Shown here: positions 36,009 through 45,724 of the stretch, one piece after another | Layout: every line of letters begins with the position of its first letter | How positions within the stretch are numbered: the first letter of the stretch is position 1 | Assembly (NCBI RefSeq): GCF_002440555.1 | Contig: NZ_DJUR01000039.1 | Coordinates: forward strand, 1-62,202 | DNA: 62,202 nucleotides | Reading direction: 5' to 3' | Source of the DNA: Aerococcus sp. UBA6277 | GTDB lineage: Bacteria; Bacillota; Bacilli; Lactobacillales; Aerococcaceae | Translations under genes and position numbers: made by a program | The notes under the pieces: generated by a model | The model's input: only the letters and a program-made list of their open reading frames with translations | Told to the model about the DNA's origin: nothing | Database searches by the model: none

Positions 36009-36821
36009 ATGGAAATGCGCAATCTTGTAAAAGAAAAAATTGCTGAAAAAGGCTATGCTATCGGTGCTTTTGTGGCATCAAGCTCTTCGTTAAATACGGA
36101 AATTCTAGGGGTCAATGGCTTCGACTTTGCGATGATTGACTTCGAACATGCTCAAACAAGCTTAGAAACAGCCTTAGACATGGTGCGTGCAGCCGAGTTA
36201 TACGGTACTGCCCCATATGCCCGTGTTTACAACCCTGAAGACGGTCCAATGATGGGTCGAATGTTGGATATCGGTTTGCATGGATTGATGATTCCAATGG
36301 TCAACAACAAGGCGCAAGCTGAGTTTGTTATCCAAAACACTAAAATGCCACCAATCGGGATCCGCGGTAAAGGGATTGGGCGTGGACCACTTTGGGGTGC
36401 CTATGAAAACTACAACAAGGGTGAAGTAGACGAAAAATCGATGGTTATCGTCCAATGTGAAACGCCAGAAGCGGTCGAAAACATTGAAGAAATTGTGAGT
36501 GTTGAAGGCATTGACTGTGTGTACATCGGTCGTCTTGACCTAGCGCATGCGATGGGTGTTGAAGATCCATCAACAAGTCCAGAACTTGAAGCCAACATAC
36601 AAAAAGTTCTTAAAGCATGTAAAGATGCAGGTAAAATTCCAGGAATCTTTACAGCCAATGCGAAGGACGCTATCAACCGAATTCAACAAGGATTCCAATT
36701 CGTCACGGTATTGAACGACTTGGCCTTCTTCCGTCAAGCCACGAAGACTCGAATTGATGATGTCCGTAAAGGGGTAGAAGGGGACAAATACCAAGTCGAC
36801 GACGCTGTATTCTTGAAATAG
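36009..36821 (+). CDS. HpcH/HpaI-family class II aldolase
   Basis: A 270-residue (beta/alpha)8 pyruvate aldolase. The family landmarks are present: FAMIDFEHAQ (catalytic His), YARVYNPEDG (substrate Arg), VQCET with the metal Glu, and VYIGRLDLAHAMG with the metal Asp. Members such as HpaI and GarL reversibly cleave 4-hydroxy-2-oxo acids to pyruvate and an aldehyde. The insertion IRGKGIGRGPLWGAYENYN is the usual substrate cap. AAAGGATG precedes the ATG. Its partner is the cupin gene just upstream. Confidence 0.88.
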   Translation: MEMRNLVKEKIAEKGYAIGAFVASSSSLNTEILGVNGFDFAMIDFEHAQTSLETALDMVRAAELYGTAPYARVYNPEDGPMMGRMLDIGLHGLMIPMVNNKAQAEFVIQNTKMPPIGIRGKGIGRGPLWGAYENYNKGEVDEKSMVIVQCETPEAVENIEEIVSVEGIDCVYIGRLDLAHAMGVEDPSTSPELEANIQKVLKACKDAGKIPGIFTANAKDAINRIQQGFQFVTVLNDLAFFRQATKTRIDDVRKGVEGDKYQVDDAVFLK

Positions 36822-36868
36822 ATTATATTTTGGGGGATTTTCCTGAAAAAAGGTAATGAAAAACCTAA

Positions 36869-36916
36869 TAAAAAAAATAAGGCAAGCCATCATAATGAAT
36901 GTGGCGTGCCTTATTT
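36869..36916 (-). terminator. Bidirectional terminator between the convergent aldolase and ABC-F genes
   Basis: A 15-bp stem with one mismatch (AAATAAGGCAAGCCA with TGGCGTGCCTTATTT). On the minus strand it ends in about eight T residues, so it best serves the ABC-F gene; on the + strand the T run is short. Confidence 0.85.
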
Positions 36917-36923
36917 GTAGTTA

Positions 36924-38882
36924 TTATAGGTTTTCTAGTTTAGTAACGGCTTCTTCCCAAGCAGTCATGACTTTGTTTAGCGCTTCTTCTTTTTCTTGAA
37001 GCGTTTGGTTTAGCTGATTCAATTGCTCGAAGTCATCTAAGAATTCGGGCTTGGTCATATCCAGTTCAATACCTTCAATGGTTGCCTCTAATTCGGCCAT
37101 GGTCTCCTCATACTGGGCAATTTCCCGTTGCAATTTACGCTCTTCTCGTTGCTTGTCTTTAGACATTTGGAAGGCTTGTTTGGTATCAGAAGCAGGTTCA
37201 ATTACTGCTTTTTCAACTTTTTCCTGGTTACTTTCAGCTTCTAATAGGGCTAAACGTTCCTCTTCAGAGGCTTTTTTGGCTACGTAATAATCGTAGTCGC
37301 CTAGATAAAGGGTCGAACCTTCAGGGTTGATTTCTAAAACGGAAGTAGCAATTCGATTGATAAAGTACCGGTCATGGCTGACAAATAACAATGTGCCGTC
37401 GTACTCGATCAAGGCATTTTCCAAGACTTCTTTAGAATCGATGTCCAAATGGTTGGTCGGCTCATCAAGAATCAAGAAATTGTCATGTTTAAGTGCTAGT
37501 TTAGCCAATTCAAGACGGGCTTTTTCCCCACCAGAAAGGGTGGCAACGGACTTGGTCACGTCGTTTCCAGTAAATAGGAAAGATCCAAGAATGGTCCGAA
37601 TATCCCGCTCCATCATCGTCGGATGTTCATCCCACAATTCGTGCAGGACATCCTTTTTCGAATTTAGATTCCCTAATTCCTGGTCATAGTAACCCATTTG
37701 TAGATGAGCGCCATAGTCGATGGTACCGCGTAGGGCAGGGATTTGTTTAATGATTGTTTTTAATAAAGTTGATTTTCCCACACCATTTGGCCCAACGATG
37801 GCAATGGCTTCTTGTTTCCGCAATTGGAAAGAAATGGGTTCAGCTAAAACATTGTCTGGACTATAACCAACCGCTAACTTATTGGCTTGTAAGACATCGT
37901 TCCCTGAAGGTTCAGCTACTGAAAACTGGATACGAGCTGATTTCTCATCGTTCAATGGCTTTTTAATCTTGGTCATTTTCTCTAACTGCCTACGACGGGA
38001 TTGGGCCATCTTCGTGGTAGACGCGCGAACGATATTACGGGCTACATAGTCCTCTAATTTGGCAATCTCTTCTTGCTGTTTCTCGTAGGCCTTCATTTGC
38101 AGGGTGACACGTTGTACGCGTTCCTTCAAGTAGAAAGAGTAATTCCCCTTGTAATAATGAATACCTTGGTGGGCCATTTCATAAGTTTCATTGGTCACAG
38201 CATCCAAGAAATACCGGTCATGGGACACGATTAATAAGGCACCAGGATATTTTGGTAGATAGTTCTCTAACCAAGTTAATGTCTCAATATCCAAGTGGTT
38301 AGTCGGCTCATCGAGAATCAATAAATCTTTCTTTTCTAGTAGGATTTTCGCTAAAGCCAGACGAGTTCGTTGGCCACCAGAAAGCGTCGAAATCTTACGG
38401 TCGTAGTCCTCATCAAAGAATTTGAAACCATGTAAGACCATCCGAATTTCTGATTCGTAACCATAAGCGTTAAAACGAATCAAGTCCTCTTGAAGTTTGT
38501 CATATCGGTTTAAGGCAGCTTCATAGGCTTCAGCATCTTGCATGAGCTCTTCGTCCGCCAAGGCTAGGGCCGCTGTTTCTGATTCTTCCAATAATTTAAT
38601 AACGGGTTCAAAAACAGAAACCGTTTCTTCATAAATAGTCCGGTCACCAGAAACCGCAGTGTGTTGGTCCATATAAGCAATAGTTGTCCCTTTAGTCAAG
38701 GACACTTGGCCATCATCAGGTGCTTCAATGTTGGCTAACATTTTTAATAATGTCGACTTACCGGCACCGTTGCGGCCAACTAGCGCAATTCGGCTGTTGT
38801 GTTGGATAGTCATTTGTACGTTTTCAAAAATTACTTCAACGCCATAGCGTCGAGATAGATTTGAACCTTGTAATATGATCAT
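36924..38882 (-). CDS. ABC-F family ATPase, YdiF-like
   Basis: A 652-residue soluble protein with two ABC ATPase domains and no membrane domain. Walker A motifs are GRNGAGKST and GPNGVGKST. The signatures are LSGGQRTRLALAK and LSGGEKARLELAK. A charged linker lies between them and a C-terminal coiled coil of about 90 residues follows. ABC-F proteins act on the ribosome; this YdiF-type member is housekeeping rather than a known resistance factor. Two in-frame ATGs lie at 38891 and 38882; I prefer the second, whose product begins MIILQGSNLSRRYG. It is divergent from rex, as in many Firmicutes. Confidence 0.9.
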   Translation of the reverse strand: MIILQGSNLSRRYGVEVIFENVQMTIQHNSRIALVGRNGAGKSTLLKMLANIEAPDDGQVSLTKGTTIAYMDQHTAVSGDRTIYEETVSVFEPVIKLLEESETAALALADEELMQDAEAYEAALNRYDKLQEDLIRFNAYGYESEIRMVLHGFKFFDEDYDRKISTLSGGQRTRLALAKILLEKKDLLILDEPTNHLDIETLTWLENYLPKYPGALLIVSHDRYFLDAVTNETYEMAHQGIHYYKGNYSFYLKERVQRVTLQMKAYEKQQEEIAKLEDYVARNIVRASTTKMAQSRRRQLEKMTKIKKPLNDEKSARIQFSVAEPSGNDVLQANKLAVGYSPDNVLAEPISFQLRKQEAIAIVGPNGVGKSTLLKTIIKQIPALRGTIDYGAHLQMGYYDQELGNLNSKKDVLHELWDEHPTMMERDIRTILGSFLFTGNDVTKSVATLSGGEKARLELAKLALKHDNFLILDEPTNHLDIDSKEVLENALIEYDGTLLFVSHDRYFINRIATSVLEINPEGSTLYLGDYDYYVAKKASEEERLALLEAESNQEKVEKAVIEPASDTKQAFQMSKDKQREERKLQREIAQYEETMAELEATIEGIELDMTKPEFLDDFEQLNQLNQTLQEKEEALNKVMTAWEEAVTKLENL

Positions 38883-39009
38883 AATAGGCATGATCCTTTC
38901 ATTTATAGTCTTAATTATTTTACCACAAAAAGATTTGAGCATTCGCTGGAAACTCTTTATAAAATGTTGCAAATTTTAATATAGTCTAAAAATTAGTGAG
39001 TAGGCACTC

Positions 39010-39038
39010 TTGTGTTAGTTTCACAAACTTGCTATACT
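39010..39038 (+). promoter_or_regulatory. rex promoter with an overlapping Rex-like operator
   Basis: TTGTGT (-35, 39010-39015) and TATACT (-10, 39033-39038) are 17 bp apart. The stretch TTGTGTTAGTTTCACAA (39010-39026) is an inverted repeat of TTGTG and CACAA lying on the -35. The Rex site consensus has 8 bp between these arms; here there are 7. Confidence 0.6.
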
Positions 39039-39078
39039 GTCTAAGAAATCATTTCAAGAATAAGAAAGAGGACTGAAC

Positions 39079-39702
39079 ATGCGTAAAATACCCAAAGCAA
39101 CAGCCAAAAGATTACCACTATACCACCGCTACCTGCGCGTATTCAAAAACATGGGGAAAACACGCGTTTCTTCAACAGAATTAAGTGAAGCAGTAAAAGT
39201 TGAAAGTGCAACGATTAGACGTGACTTTTCATATTTTGGGGCTTTAGGTAAACGTGGTTACGGCTACGATATCGATGCCTTATTAGAATTCTTTGGTAAG
39301 ACTTTAAGCCAAGACCGTTTAACAACAGTAGCCCTCGTAGGGGTTGGTAACCTTGGTAATGCCTTATTAAACTACAACTTCAAGAAATCAAACAATATCC
39401 GTATTGGTGCAGCTTTCGATATCAACCAAGATATCATTGGAACAGTCCACAATGGGGTACCTGTTTATGACATGAAGGATTTAACTGAGCAATTAAAATT
39501 AATGGATATTGAAGTGGTCATTCTTTCGGTACCTGAAGCAGTTGCCCAAGGTATGATTCCTGCGTTAGAAGAAGCAGAAATTAAAGGGATTTTGAACTTT
39601 ACGCCAGTGAGGTTAGATGTACCGGATAGCATCAGAGTGCAGGATGTAGACTTCACCAATGAATTACAAACATTGATCTACTTCATCTCAACAAATTCGT
39701 AA
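39079..39702 (+). CDS. rex: Redox-sensing transcriptional repressor Rex
   Basis: A 207-residue repressor that senses the NADH/NAD+ ratio and controls fermentation genes. The N-terminal winged helix includes [26 protein letters not shown]. The Rossmann domain carries [16 protein letters not shown], and the C-terminal helix [11 protein letters not shown] is the domain-swapped helix. Length and motifs are standard. AAGAAAGAGG precedes the ATG. The gene order ABC-F / rex / YdiK-like / groESL mirrors the Bacillus region from ydiF to groEL, with the tat genes missing. A near-consensus Rex site lies in its promoter. Confidence 0.95.
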   Translation: MRKIPKATAKRLPLYHRYLRVFKNMGKTRVSSTELSEAVKVESATIRRDFSYFGALGKRGYGYDIDALLEFFGKTLSQDRLTTVALVGVGNLGNALLNYNFKKSNNIRIGAAFDINQDIIGTVHNGVPVYDMKDLTEQLKLMDIEVVILSVPEAVAQGMIPALEEAEIKGILNFTPVRLDVPDSIRVQDVDFTNELQTLIYFISTNS

Positions 39703-39915
39703 TTACTTGTTAGTATATTATGCAATCATGTAAGCATTCGGTATAGGATGCAGGTGTCGGTGGCTAAAGACTTTATTTATACAAAAGTTTGAGTTGGAAA
39801 ATTTATAGCAAGGTAACCTGAATGGCATTCTCCTTTGGCAATTTAGTTTTACCTTACTAATTAATCAGTTGAATAAAATAGTCGCAGGATTCAAAATCTA
39901 TATAAATATACAAGC

Positions 39916-39948
39916 GAATAGGCCGAGATGTTTTTTCTCGGCCTATTC
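39916..39948 (+). terminator. Strong hairpin after rex
   Basis: A perfect 13-bp stem GAATAGGCCGAGA/TCTCGGCCTATTC with a 7-nt loop lies 213 bp after the rex stop. It lacks a continuous T run on either side, so termination is uncertain. The rest of 39703-40053 shows no gene. Confidence 0.5.
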
Positions 39949-40053
39949 TGTATGTTTTAAATCGCCTGAAAGTTTGTTAAGTTTCACATATGTGATCTAA
40001 AATGATGTTAAATACTTTGCAATTTTTATCAAAAATTGATATTATTCAGGTCG

Positions 40054-40254
40054 TTATTTAGATTTTAACTGCCGTACTATACCAATCGTTTTGAATAAAT
40101 CCATCATTTCATAGGCTGCAATACCAATGGCTAGGTATACTGCCCAATCCCAACCGGTATCTTCTACGCTACGAATGGCAAAGTTGAGCGCTAGAAAGAT
40201 AAATAAGGCTTTGAATAGTAATAAGAATATTACTGGTCCTTTTAATTTCAACAA
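40054..40254 (-). CDS. Small two-helix membrane protein, YdiK-like (DUF4305)
   Basis: A 66-residue protein with two hydrophobic segments and a basic tail (GIVRQLKSK). Its size, topology and location between rex and groES match Bacillus YdiK, a small membrane protein of unknown function. Translation starts at a TTG codon preceded by AGAGAGGAA. It is on the opposite strand to its neighbours. The family call rests mostly on context. Confidence 0.6.
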   Translation of the reverse strand: MLKLKGPVIFLLLFKALFIFLALNFAIRSVEDTGWDWAVYLAIGIAAYEMMDLFKTIGIVRQLKSK

Positions 40255-40372
40255 CTACATTCCTCTCTTCAAGATTAGTCTGATTTTAGTCAAAGTTAAT
40301 CTTAGATTTCACTTAATAAAATTACCTTAATTTCCGCATAAAATCAAGGTTTTCGACTTGTGGGTAAAAATA

Positions 40373-40389
40373 GGTCAAAAAAAGTCAAT
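40373..40389 (+). promoter_or_regulatory. CtsR operator upstream of groESL
   Basis: GGTCAAA-AAA-AGTCAAT is a CtsR heptad pair with a 3-bp spacer and one deviation in the last base. It sits directly upstream of the groESL -35 box. Confidence 0.75.
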
Positions 40390-40396
40390 CTTTCTC

Positions 40397-40425
40397 TTGC
40401 AATTCATATTTGATTGTTTTAATAT
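40397..40425 (+). promoter_or_regulatory. Promoter of groESL
   Basis: TTGCAA (40397-40402) and TAATAT (40420-40425) are 17 bp apart; the start point falls just before the CIRCE element. Confidence 0.7.
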
Positions 40426-40439
40426 AGGAAATGTAGAGG

Positions 40440-40466
40440 TTAGCAGTCAACCAAAGAGAGTGCTAA
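40440..40466 (+). promoter_or_regulatory. CIRCE element (HrcA operator)
   Basis: TTAGCAGTC-N9-GAGTGCTAA. The right arm is exact and the left arm has one change from TTAGCACTC. Pairing extends outward by five further bases (AGAGG/CCTCT), giving a longer transcript hairpin than the bare CIRCE. Confidence 0.93.
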
Positions 40467-40533
40467 CCTCTAAAAAACCAAGTAATTTAGCTTGGATTTG
40501 ACAGATATTTTATGTAAATGGAGGGACATGTAA

Positions 40534-40803
40534 ATGATTAAACCATTAAACGGACGCGCAGTTGTGAGAGTTGAAGAAGCTAAAGAGCAAACAGTTTCAG
40601 GTATTGTATTACCGTCAGCTGCCAAAGAAAAACAGCAAGTAGGTGTTGTTGAAGCAGTTGCTGAGAATACAGAAGATTTCACATCACAATTGAAAGAAGG
40701 CGACCGCGTTCTATTTGAAAAATATGCAGGTTCAACATTTGAATATGATGGTCAAGAATTATTAATTATTAAAGAAAGCGACATTATCGCAATTGTAGAC
40801 TAG
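40534..40803 (+). CDS. groES: Co-chaperonin GroES
   Basis: An 89-residue Hsp10 that caps GroEL. MIKPLNGRAVVR is the usual first strand, SGIVLPSAAKEKQQVG is the mobile loop, and GDRVLFEKYAGSTFEYDGQE is the conserved core. ATGGAGGGA precedes the ATG. It is the first gene of the groESL operon, 60 bp before groEL, under dual CtsR and HrcA control. Confidence 0.97.
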   Translation: MIKPLNGRAVVRVEEAKEQTVSGIVLPSAAKEKQQVGVVEAVAENTEDFTSQLKEGDRVLFEKYAGSTFEYDGQELLIIKESDIIAIVD

Positions 40804-40863
40804 TCAATTTATCAATATTTACAGAGTAATAACAGTATGAAATTTTATGAGGTGAATGAATAA

Positions 40864-42486
<1,623 letters not shown>

Positions 42487-42497
42487 AAATAAAAAAC

Positions 42498-42622
42498 AGG
42501 GTGAGAGAGCCGACGCCAAGAGAGGAACGATGGAAGATTAGGGCAGTGGCTGACAAAGTCAGCAACAACCTAATCTGAAACGCAGACCTCTCTGGAGGCT
42601 CGAACCCGACTAGGGTGAGAGA
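42498..42622 (+). repeat. Structured intergenic repeat, copy B
   Basis: This unit lies in the groESL 3' untranslated region. The core GGAAGATTAGG pairs with CCTAATCT, and GGCTGAC pairs with GTCAGC in the apex. It is bounded by an exact 11-bp direct repeat AGGGTGAGAGA (42498-42508 and 42612-42622), whose sequence differs from the flanks of copy A. Confidence 0.85.
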
Positions 42623-42675
42623 TATTTATCTGCCGATTATTGGCTGATTAAATCGAATACCCTATATAGCAAACT

Positions 42676-42713
42676 ATGGGACTGTGACAGTAATGTCGCG
42701 GTCCTATTTTTTT
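42676..42713 (+). terminator. Terminator of groESL
   Basis: A 14-bp stem with G-T pairs (42676-42689 with 42694-42707), loop GTAA, and seven T residues, downstream of repeat copy B. Confidence 0.88.
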
Positions 42714-42825
42714 ACGCTCTTTCGTGATTGAATGTTCAACCTATCTTTCTGAAAAGACTTTTGATTATAATAGAGCTATGAATTTATTGAACTGAAAAAA
42801 CACCGAAGGGTTGAAGGGGCGTTTG

Positions 42826-44322
42826 ATGATGTTATTTACGGAAGATGCGAGCTACTATGCTGAACAAATTAAAGAGGGCAAGTTGTCAGTTAAGGAGGTT
42901 GTGACTGCTGCTTTAGAGAATATGACAGCTTTGAATCCGACTTTAAATGCGGTTGTTTGGCGTCAAGATTCAGACGCCTTGGCAAAAGCAGATGAATATG
43001 ACGCGCTTCTATCGACATTAAACCCGCAGGAAAAAGCGGATTTACCACCGTTTTTCGGGGTGCCAACTTTAATTAAAGATCTTGGTCAGTCACAAGCTGG
43101 TCAGTTGGCTGCGAGTGGGTCGAAATTACTCAAAGATAACATGGCGACGGTGACGGACAACTTCGTTCAAGCTGTTGAAAAGGCGGGTTTTATCGCGGTT
43201 GGCCGGTCTAACGTGCCTGAATTTGGTTTTAAAGGGATTAGTGATTCGGAAGCTTTTGGCCTGGTTAATTCGCCGATTGATACCAGCCGTAATCCAGGTG
43301 GTTCAAGTGGTGGAGCTGCTGCGGCTTTGAAATCAGGAATGGTGCCTTTAACCTATGCTTCTGATGGGGGCGGGTCGATTCGAATACCTGCGTCTTATTC
43401 AGGGTTGATTGGTTTGAAACCGAGTCGTGGGCGTATGCCAGTTGGTCCCGGTAAATATCGGAGCTGGCAAGGTGCTGCGGTACCTTTTGCCTTAACAAAA
43501 TCAGTTCGTGATACTTGGACCTTGTTGAAAGCTTTGCAGGTGACTCAATACGAGGCGCCTTTCCCAATGCCAACAATCGAAGAAGACCAGTTGGTAGATT
43601 TAGACCGGCCCTTACGTATCGGTTATCTGACTGATTTGAATGACCAATTAACCATAAGTGAAGCGGGGCAGGCTGTCTTAGACCAGGTAATCGATCAGTT
43701 GAAAGCTCTGGGTCATGATGTCTTTCAAGTTGCGGACCCAGTGAACCGGATTCAAGTCATGAAGTCTTACTTTAAAATGAACAGTGTTGAAACAACGGTG
43801 ATGATGGAGGAAATTGCCCGAGCGCTTGGTCGTGAATTAACGGATGCGGATATGGAACCCTTGACTTGGGCTATTTACCGATCTGGTTACAAAATTTCTG
43901 GGGTGGAATTAAGTCAAATGATCGGCGACTGGGACCAATGGTCAGCTATTTATGAAGCTGAGTTCAACCATTATGATCTCTTGCTGACACCCACAACGAA
44001 TGGACCAGCGCCTAAACAAGGGATTTTTGAAGCTGATGAAAAAATTCTTGCAGCGGAAAAAGATATCGACCAATTAAGCCAAGACGACCAGCAACAGCTT
44101 ATTTGGGATCATTTTGGCCAATCAATCCCTTATTCACCATATGTGTCGATTGTTAACTTAATCGGCCAACCAGCAATTTCCCTGCCGATGTTTAAAAATG
44201 AAGAAGGACTGCCAATTGGAGCGCAATTTATTGCTAACAAAGGAAACGAATACCTGCTATTGCAATTGGCTAAGCAAATTGAAGCAGCTGACTTTTTGGA
44301 TACAAATATTGTCAATTTGTAG
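42826..44322 (+). CDS. Amidase-signature family amidase
   Basis: A 498-residue amidase with the Ser-cisSer-Lys triad. GVPTLIKDLGQ holds the Lys, the cis-Ser and nucleophile are in NPGGSSGGAAAALKSGMVP, and DGGGSIRIPASYSGLIGLKPSRGR follows. It is not GatA of the tRNA amidotransferase, because the C-terminal half differs and no gatC or gatB is adjacent; it resembles 6-aminohexanoate-type or peptide amidases. Start at the ATG at 42826, 6 bp after AAGGGG. The substrate is unknown. Confidence 0.88.
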   Translation: MMLFTEDASYYAEQIKEGKLSVKEVVTAALENMTALNPTLNAVVWRQDSDALAKADEYDALLSTLNPQEKADLPPFFGVPTLIKDLGQSQAGQLAASGSKLLKDNMATVTDNFVQAVEKAGFIAVGRSNVPEFGFKGISDSEAFGLVNSPIDTSRNPGGSSGGAAAALKSGMVPLTYASDGGGSIRIPASYSGLIGLKPSRGRMPVGPGKYRSWQGAAVPFALTKSVRDTWTLLKALQVTQYEAPFPMPTIEEDQLVDLDRPLRIGYLTDLNDQLTISEAGQAVLDQVIDQLKALGHDVFQVADPVNRIQVMKSYFKMNSVETTVMMEEIARALGRELTDADMEPLTWAIYRSGYKISGVELSQMIGDWDQWSAIYEAEFNHYDLLLTPTTNGPAPKQGIFEADEKILAAEKDIDQLSQDDQQQLIWDHFGQSIPYSPYVSIVNLIGQPAISLPMFKNEEGLPIGAQFIANKGNEYLLLQLAKQIEAADFLDTNIVNL

Positions 44323-44451
44323 AAAAATCTACCACAATATAGAAAATGATTATCACCATATATAAGCATAAAACTTACTAGATATTTTTGTGTGTTCGCT
44401 AATACGGTGTTTATCTAGAATTTTTGAATGTTCTGTTTGTATAGTCAATGA

Positions 44452-44480
44452 TTGACATTAAATTCTAACTTTGATATATT
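44452..44480 (+). promoter_or_regulatory. Strong promoter upstream of the GNAT gene
   Basis: TTGACA (44452-44457) and TATATT (44475-44480) are 17 bp apart. The transcript would start near 44487 and reach a terminator at 44532-44578 before the GNAT gene. Confidence 0.75.
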
Positions 44481-44531
44481 GTTTTCACATCGGAGGATGA
44501 ATTAAGTCAGTAGATAAATTCTTAAATTCAA

Positions 44532-44578
44532 ACCGGATAAGATGACTAGTTTAATTAGTTATCTTGTCTGGTTTTTTT
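44532..44578 (+). terminator. Terminator inside the GNAT leader (possible attenuator)
   Basis: A 17-bp stem (ACCGGATAAGATGACTA with TAGTTATCTTGTCTGGT, several G-T pairs) and T run lies between a strong promoter and the GNAT start, only 28 bp before the coding region. GAATTAAG and CTTAAATTC upstream could form an earlier, weaker hairpin. Confidence 0.85.
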
Positions 44579-44605
44579 GTGTTTAAGAAAGTGAGGATAT
44601 AATTT

Positions 44606-45031
44606 ATGGAAATTAAAAAAGTTAATTATATAGAAAATAAAAATATTACAAAAACAGCGCTTGATAAGTATACAAAAGAAATGTTCCCTGAATTAGATAA
44701 CGAATCAAAAGAATTGAGTTTTCTTTATGAGGAAAATGGGAAAATCTTAGGAAGGATTGTTGGTTTCTTACATTGGGATCATATTCAAATAGAATTATTT
44801 TTTGTTTCGAAGGACTCTCGGGGCAAGGGAGTTGGTATAAGTTTATTTTCTAAGATAGAAGAACTAGCTAGACAGAATAAAGTATCCTATATTTTATTAG
44901 AGACGATGAGTTTTAATGCACCAACCTTCTATGAGAAAAGAGGATTTGAGCTTTTAGCGACAATAGAAAATTCTCCTGTAAAAAACGAAAATAGATATTT
45001 TTATATAAAAAGATATTCATATGAATCTTAA
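44606..45031 (+). CDS. GNAT-family N-acetyltransferase
   Basis: A 141-residue acetyl-CoA-dependent acetyltransferase. The acetyl-CoA loop is SKDSRGKGVGISLF (R/Q-x-x-G-x-G/A), and FYEKRGFELL is the C-terminal beta-alpha signature. The substrate is unknown. The gene is markedly AT-richer than its neighbours, with many AAA, ATA and TTT codons, which suggests recent acquisition. It has its own promoter and a leader terminator, and a downstream terminator isolates it. Confidence 0.85.
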   Translation: MEIKKVNYIENKNITKTALDKYTKEMFPELDNESKELSFLYEENGKILGRIVGFLHWDHIQIELFFVSKDSRGKGVGISLFSKIEELARQNKVSYILLETMSFNAPTFYEKRGFELLATIENSPVKNENRYFYIKRYSYES

Positions 45032-45076
45032 TCATAGGTGAGAATAAAAAGCATTATTTACTGGTTAGTTAGACTA

Positions 45077-45115
45077 AAAGCCCTCAAAATCAATTTTGAG
45101 GGCTTTGAAATTTTT
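45077..45115 (+). terminator. Terminator after the GNAT gene
   Basis: A perfect inverted repeat AAAGCCCTCAAAAT/ATTTTGAGGGCTTT with a minimal loop, followed by TTTTT after GAAA. Confidence 0.8.
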
Positions 45116-45724
45116 ATAGTATATCTGTCTTTAAAAATTGTTATAGTTAACATAAGCGGATGATATACCAAGTTCCAGTATTATCAATGATAAAGGGTTT
45201 TTAGGGGTACCTAAACCGGTGGCTAATAACGATATAATGATTGGAAAGTCGTTATATCCAATGGATGGCTTTATAACCTTTAAAACGTAAATATCACCTT
45301 TTTGAAGATATTAAAAAACATCAAAAAACAATCTCGTGTTTAGGGGGGCTCTACATTATCTCTTCTTTTTTCTCTCTCTAATAAAACTATCCAGAAAACT
45401 TATTATTAGCATGGCAGCAAAAAACTAAACCAAATCAAAAATAAAAGGGTGCATTTGTGGGGAATAACAATAATTTTGGACCAGCCCCATCAGAAGAATC
45501 AGCTTACGAAAAGTACTGAACTGCAATGCATCCAGCCTTACGCACGGTGGTGTGAAGGGTCTGAAACGAAATATTTTTCCCAGTCAAGCACACCTAGAAA
45601 AGGTCCAGCATTTGTTTTCCAAAAAAAAAAAAACTTGTCATTTCCTCATTATTTGTTAATATTCTCATTAATGAAGACAAGAAACGGGCAGGAGATTGCC
45701 CAGAAATTAAAGGAGTGTATCGCT
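45116..45724 (+). other. 609-bp intergenic stretch before argH
   Basis: No complete gene is visible. A short frame at 45448-45519 ends ...FGPAPSEESAYEKY and a stop, which looks like a protein C-terminus but has no body upstream. Near 45634, TTGTCA and TAATAT at 16 bp may be the argH promoter. A run of 13 A residues lies at about 45620. The open frame into argH begins at 45449 but has no ribosome site before 45710. Confidence 0.4.

Noticed and set aside
45449..45724. N-terminal extension of argH (92 codons)
   Set aside because: The extension contains a poly-Lys run from the A tract and no ribosome site. The family N-terminus begins at the ATG at 45725 after AAAGGAG.
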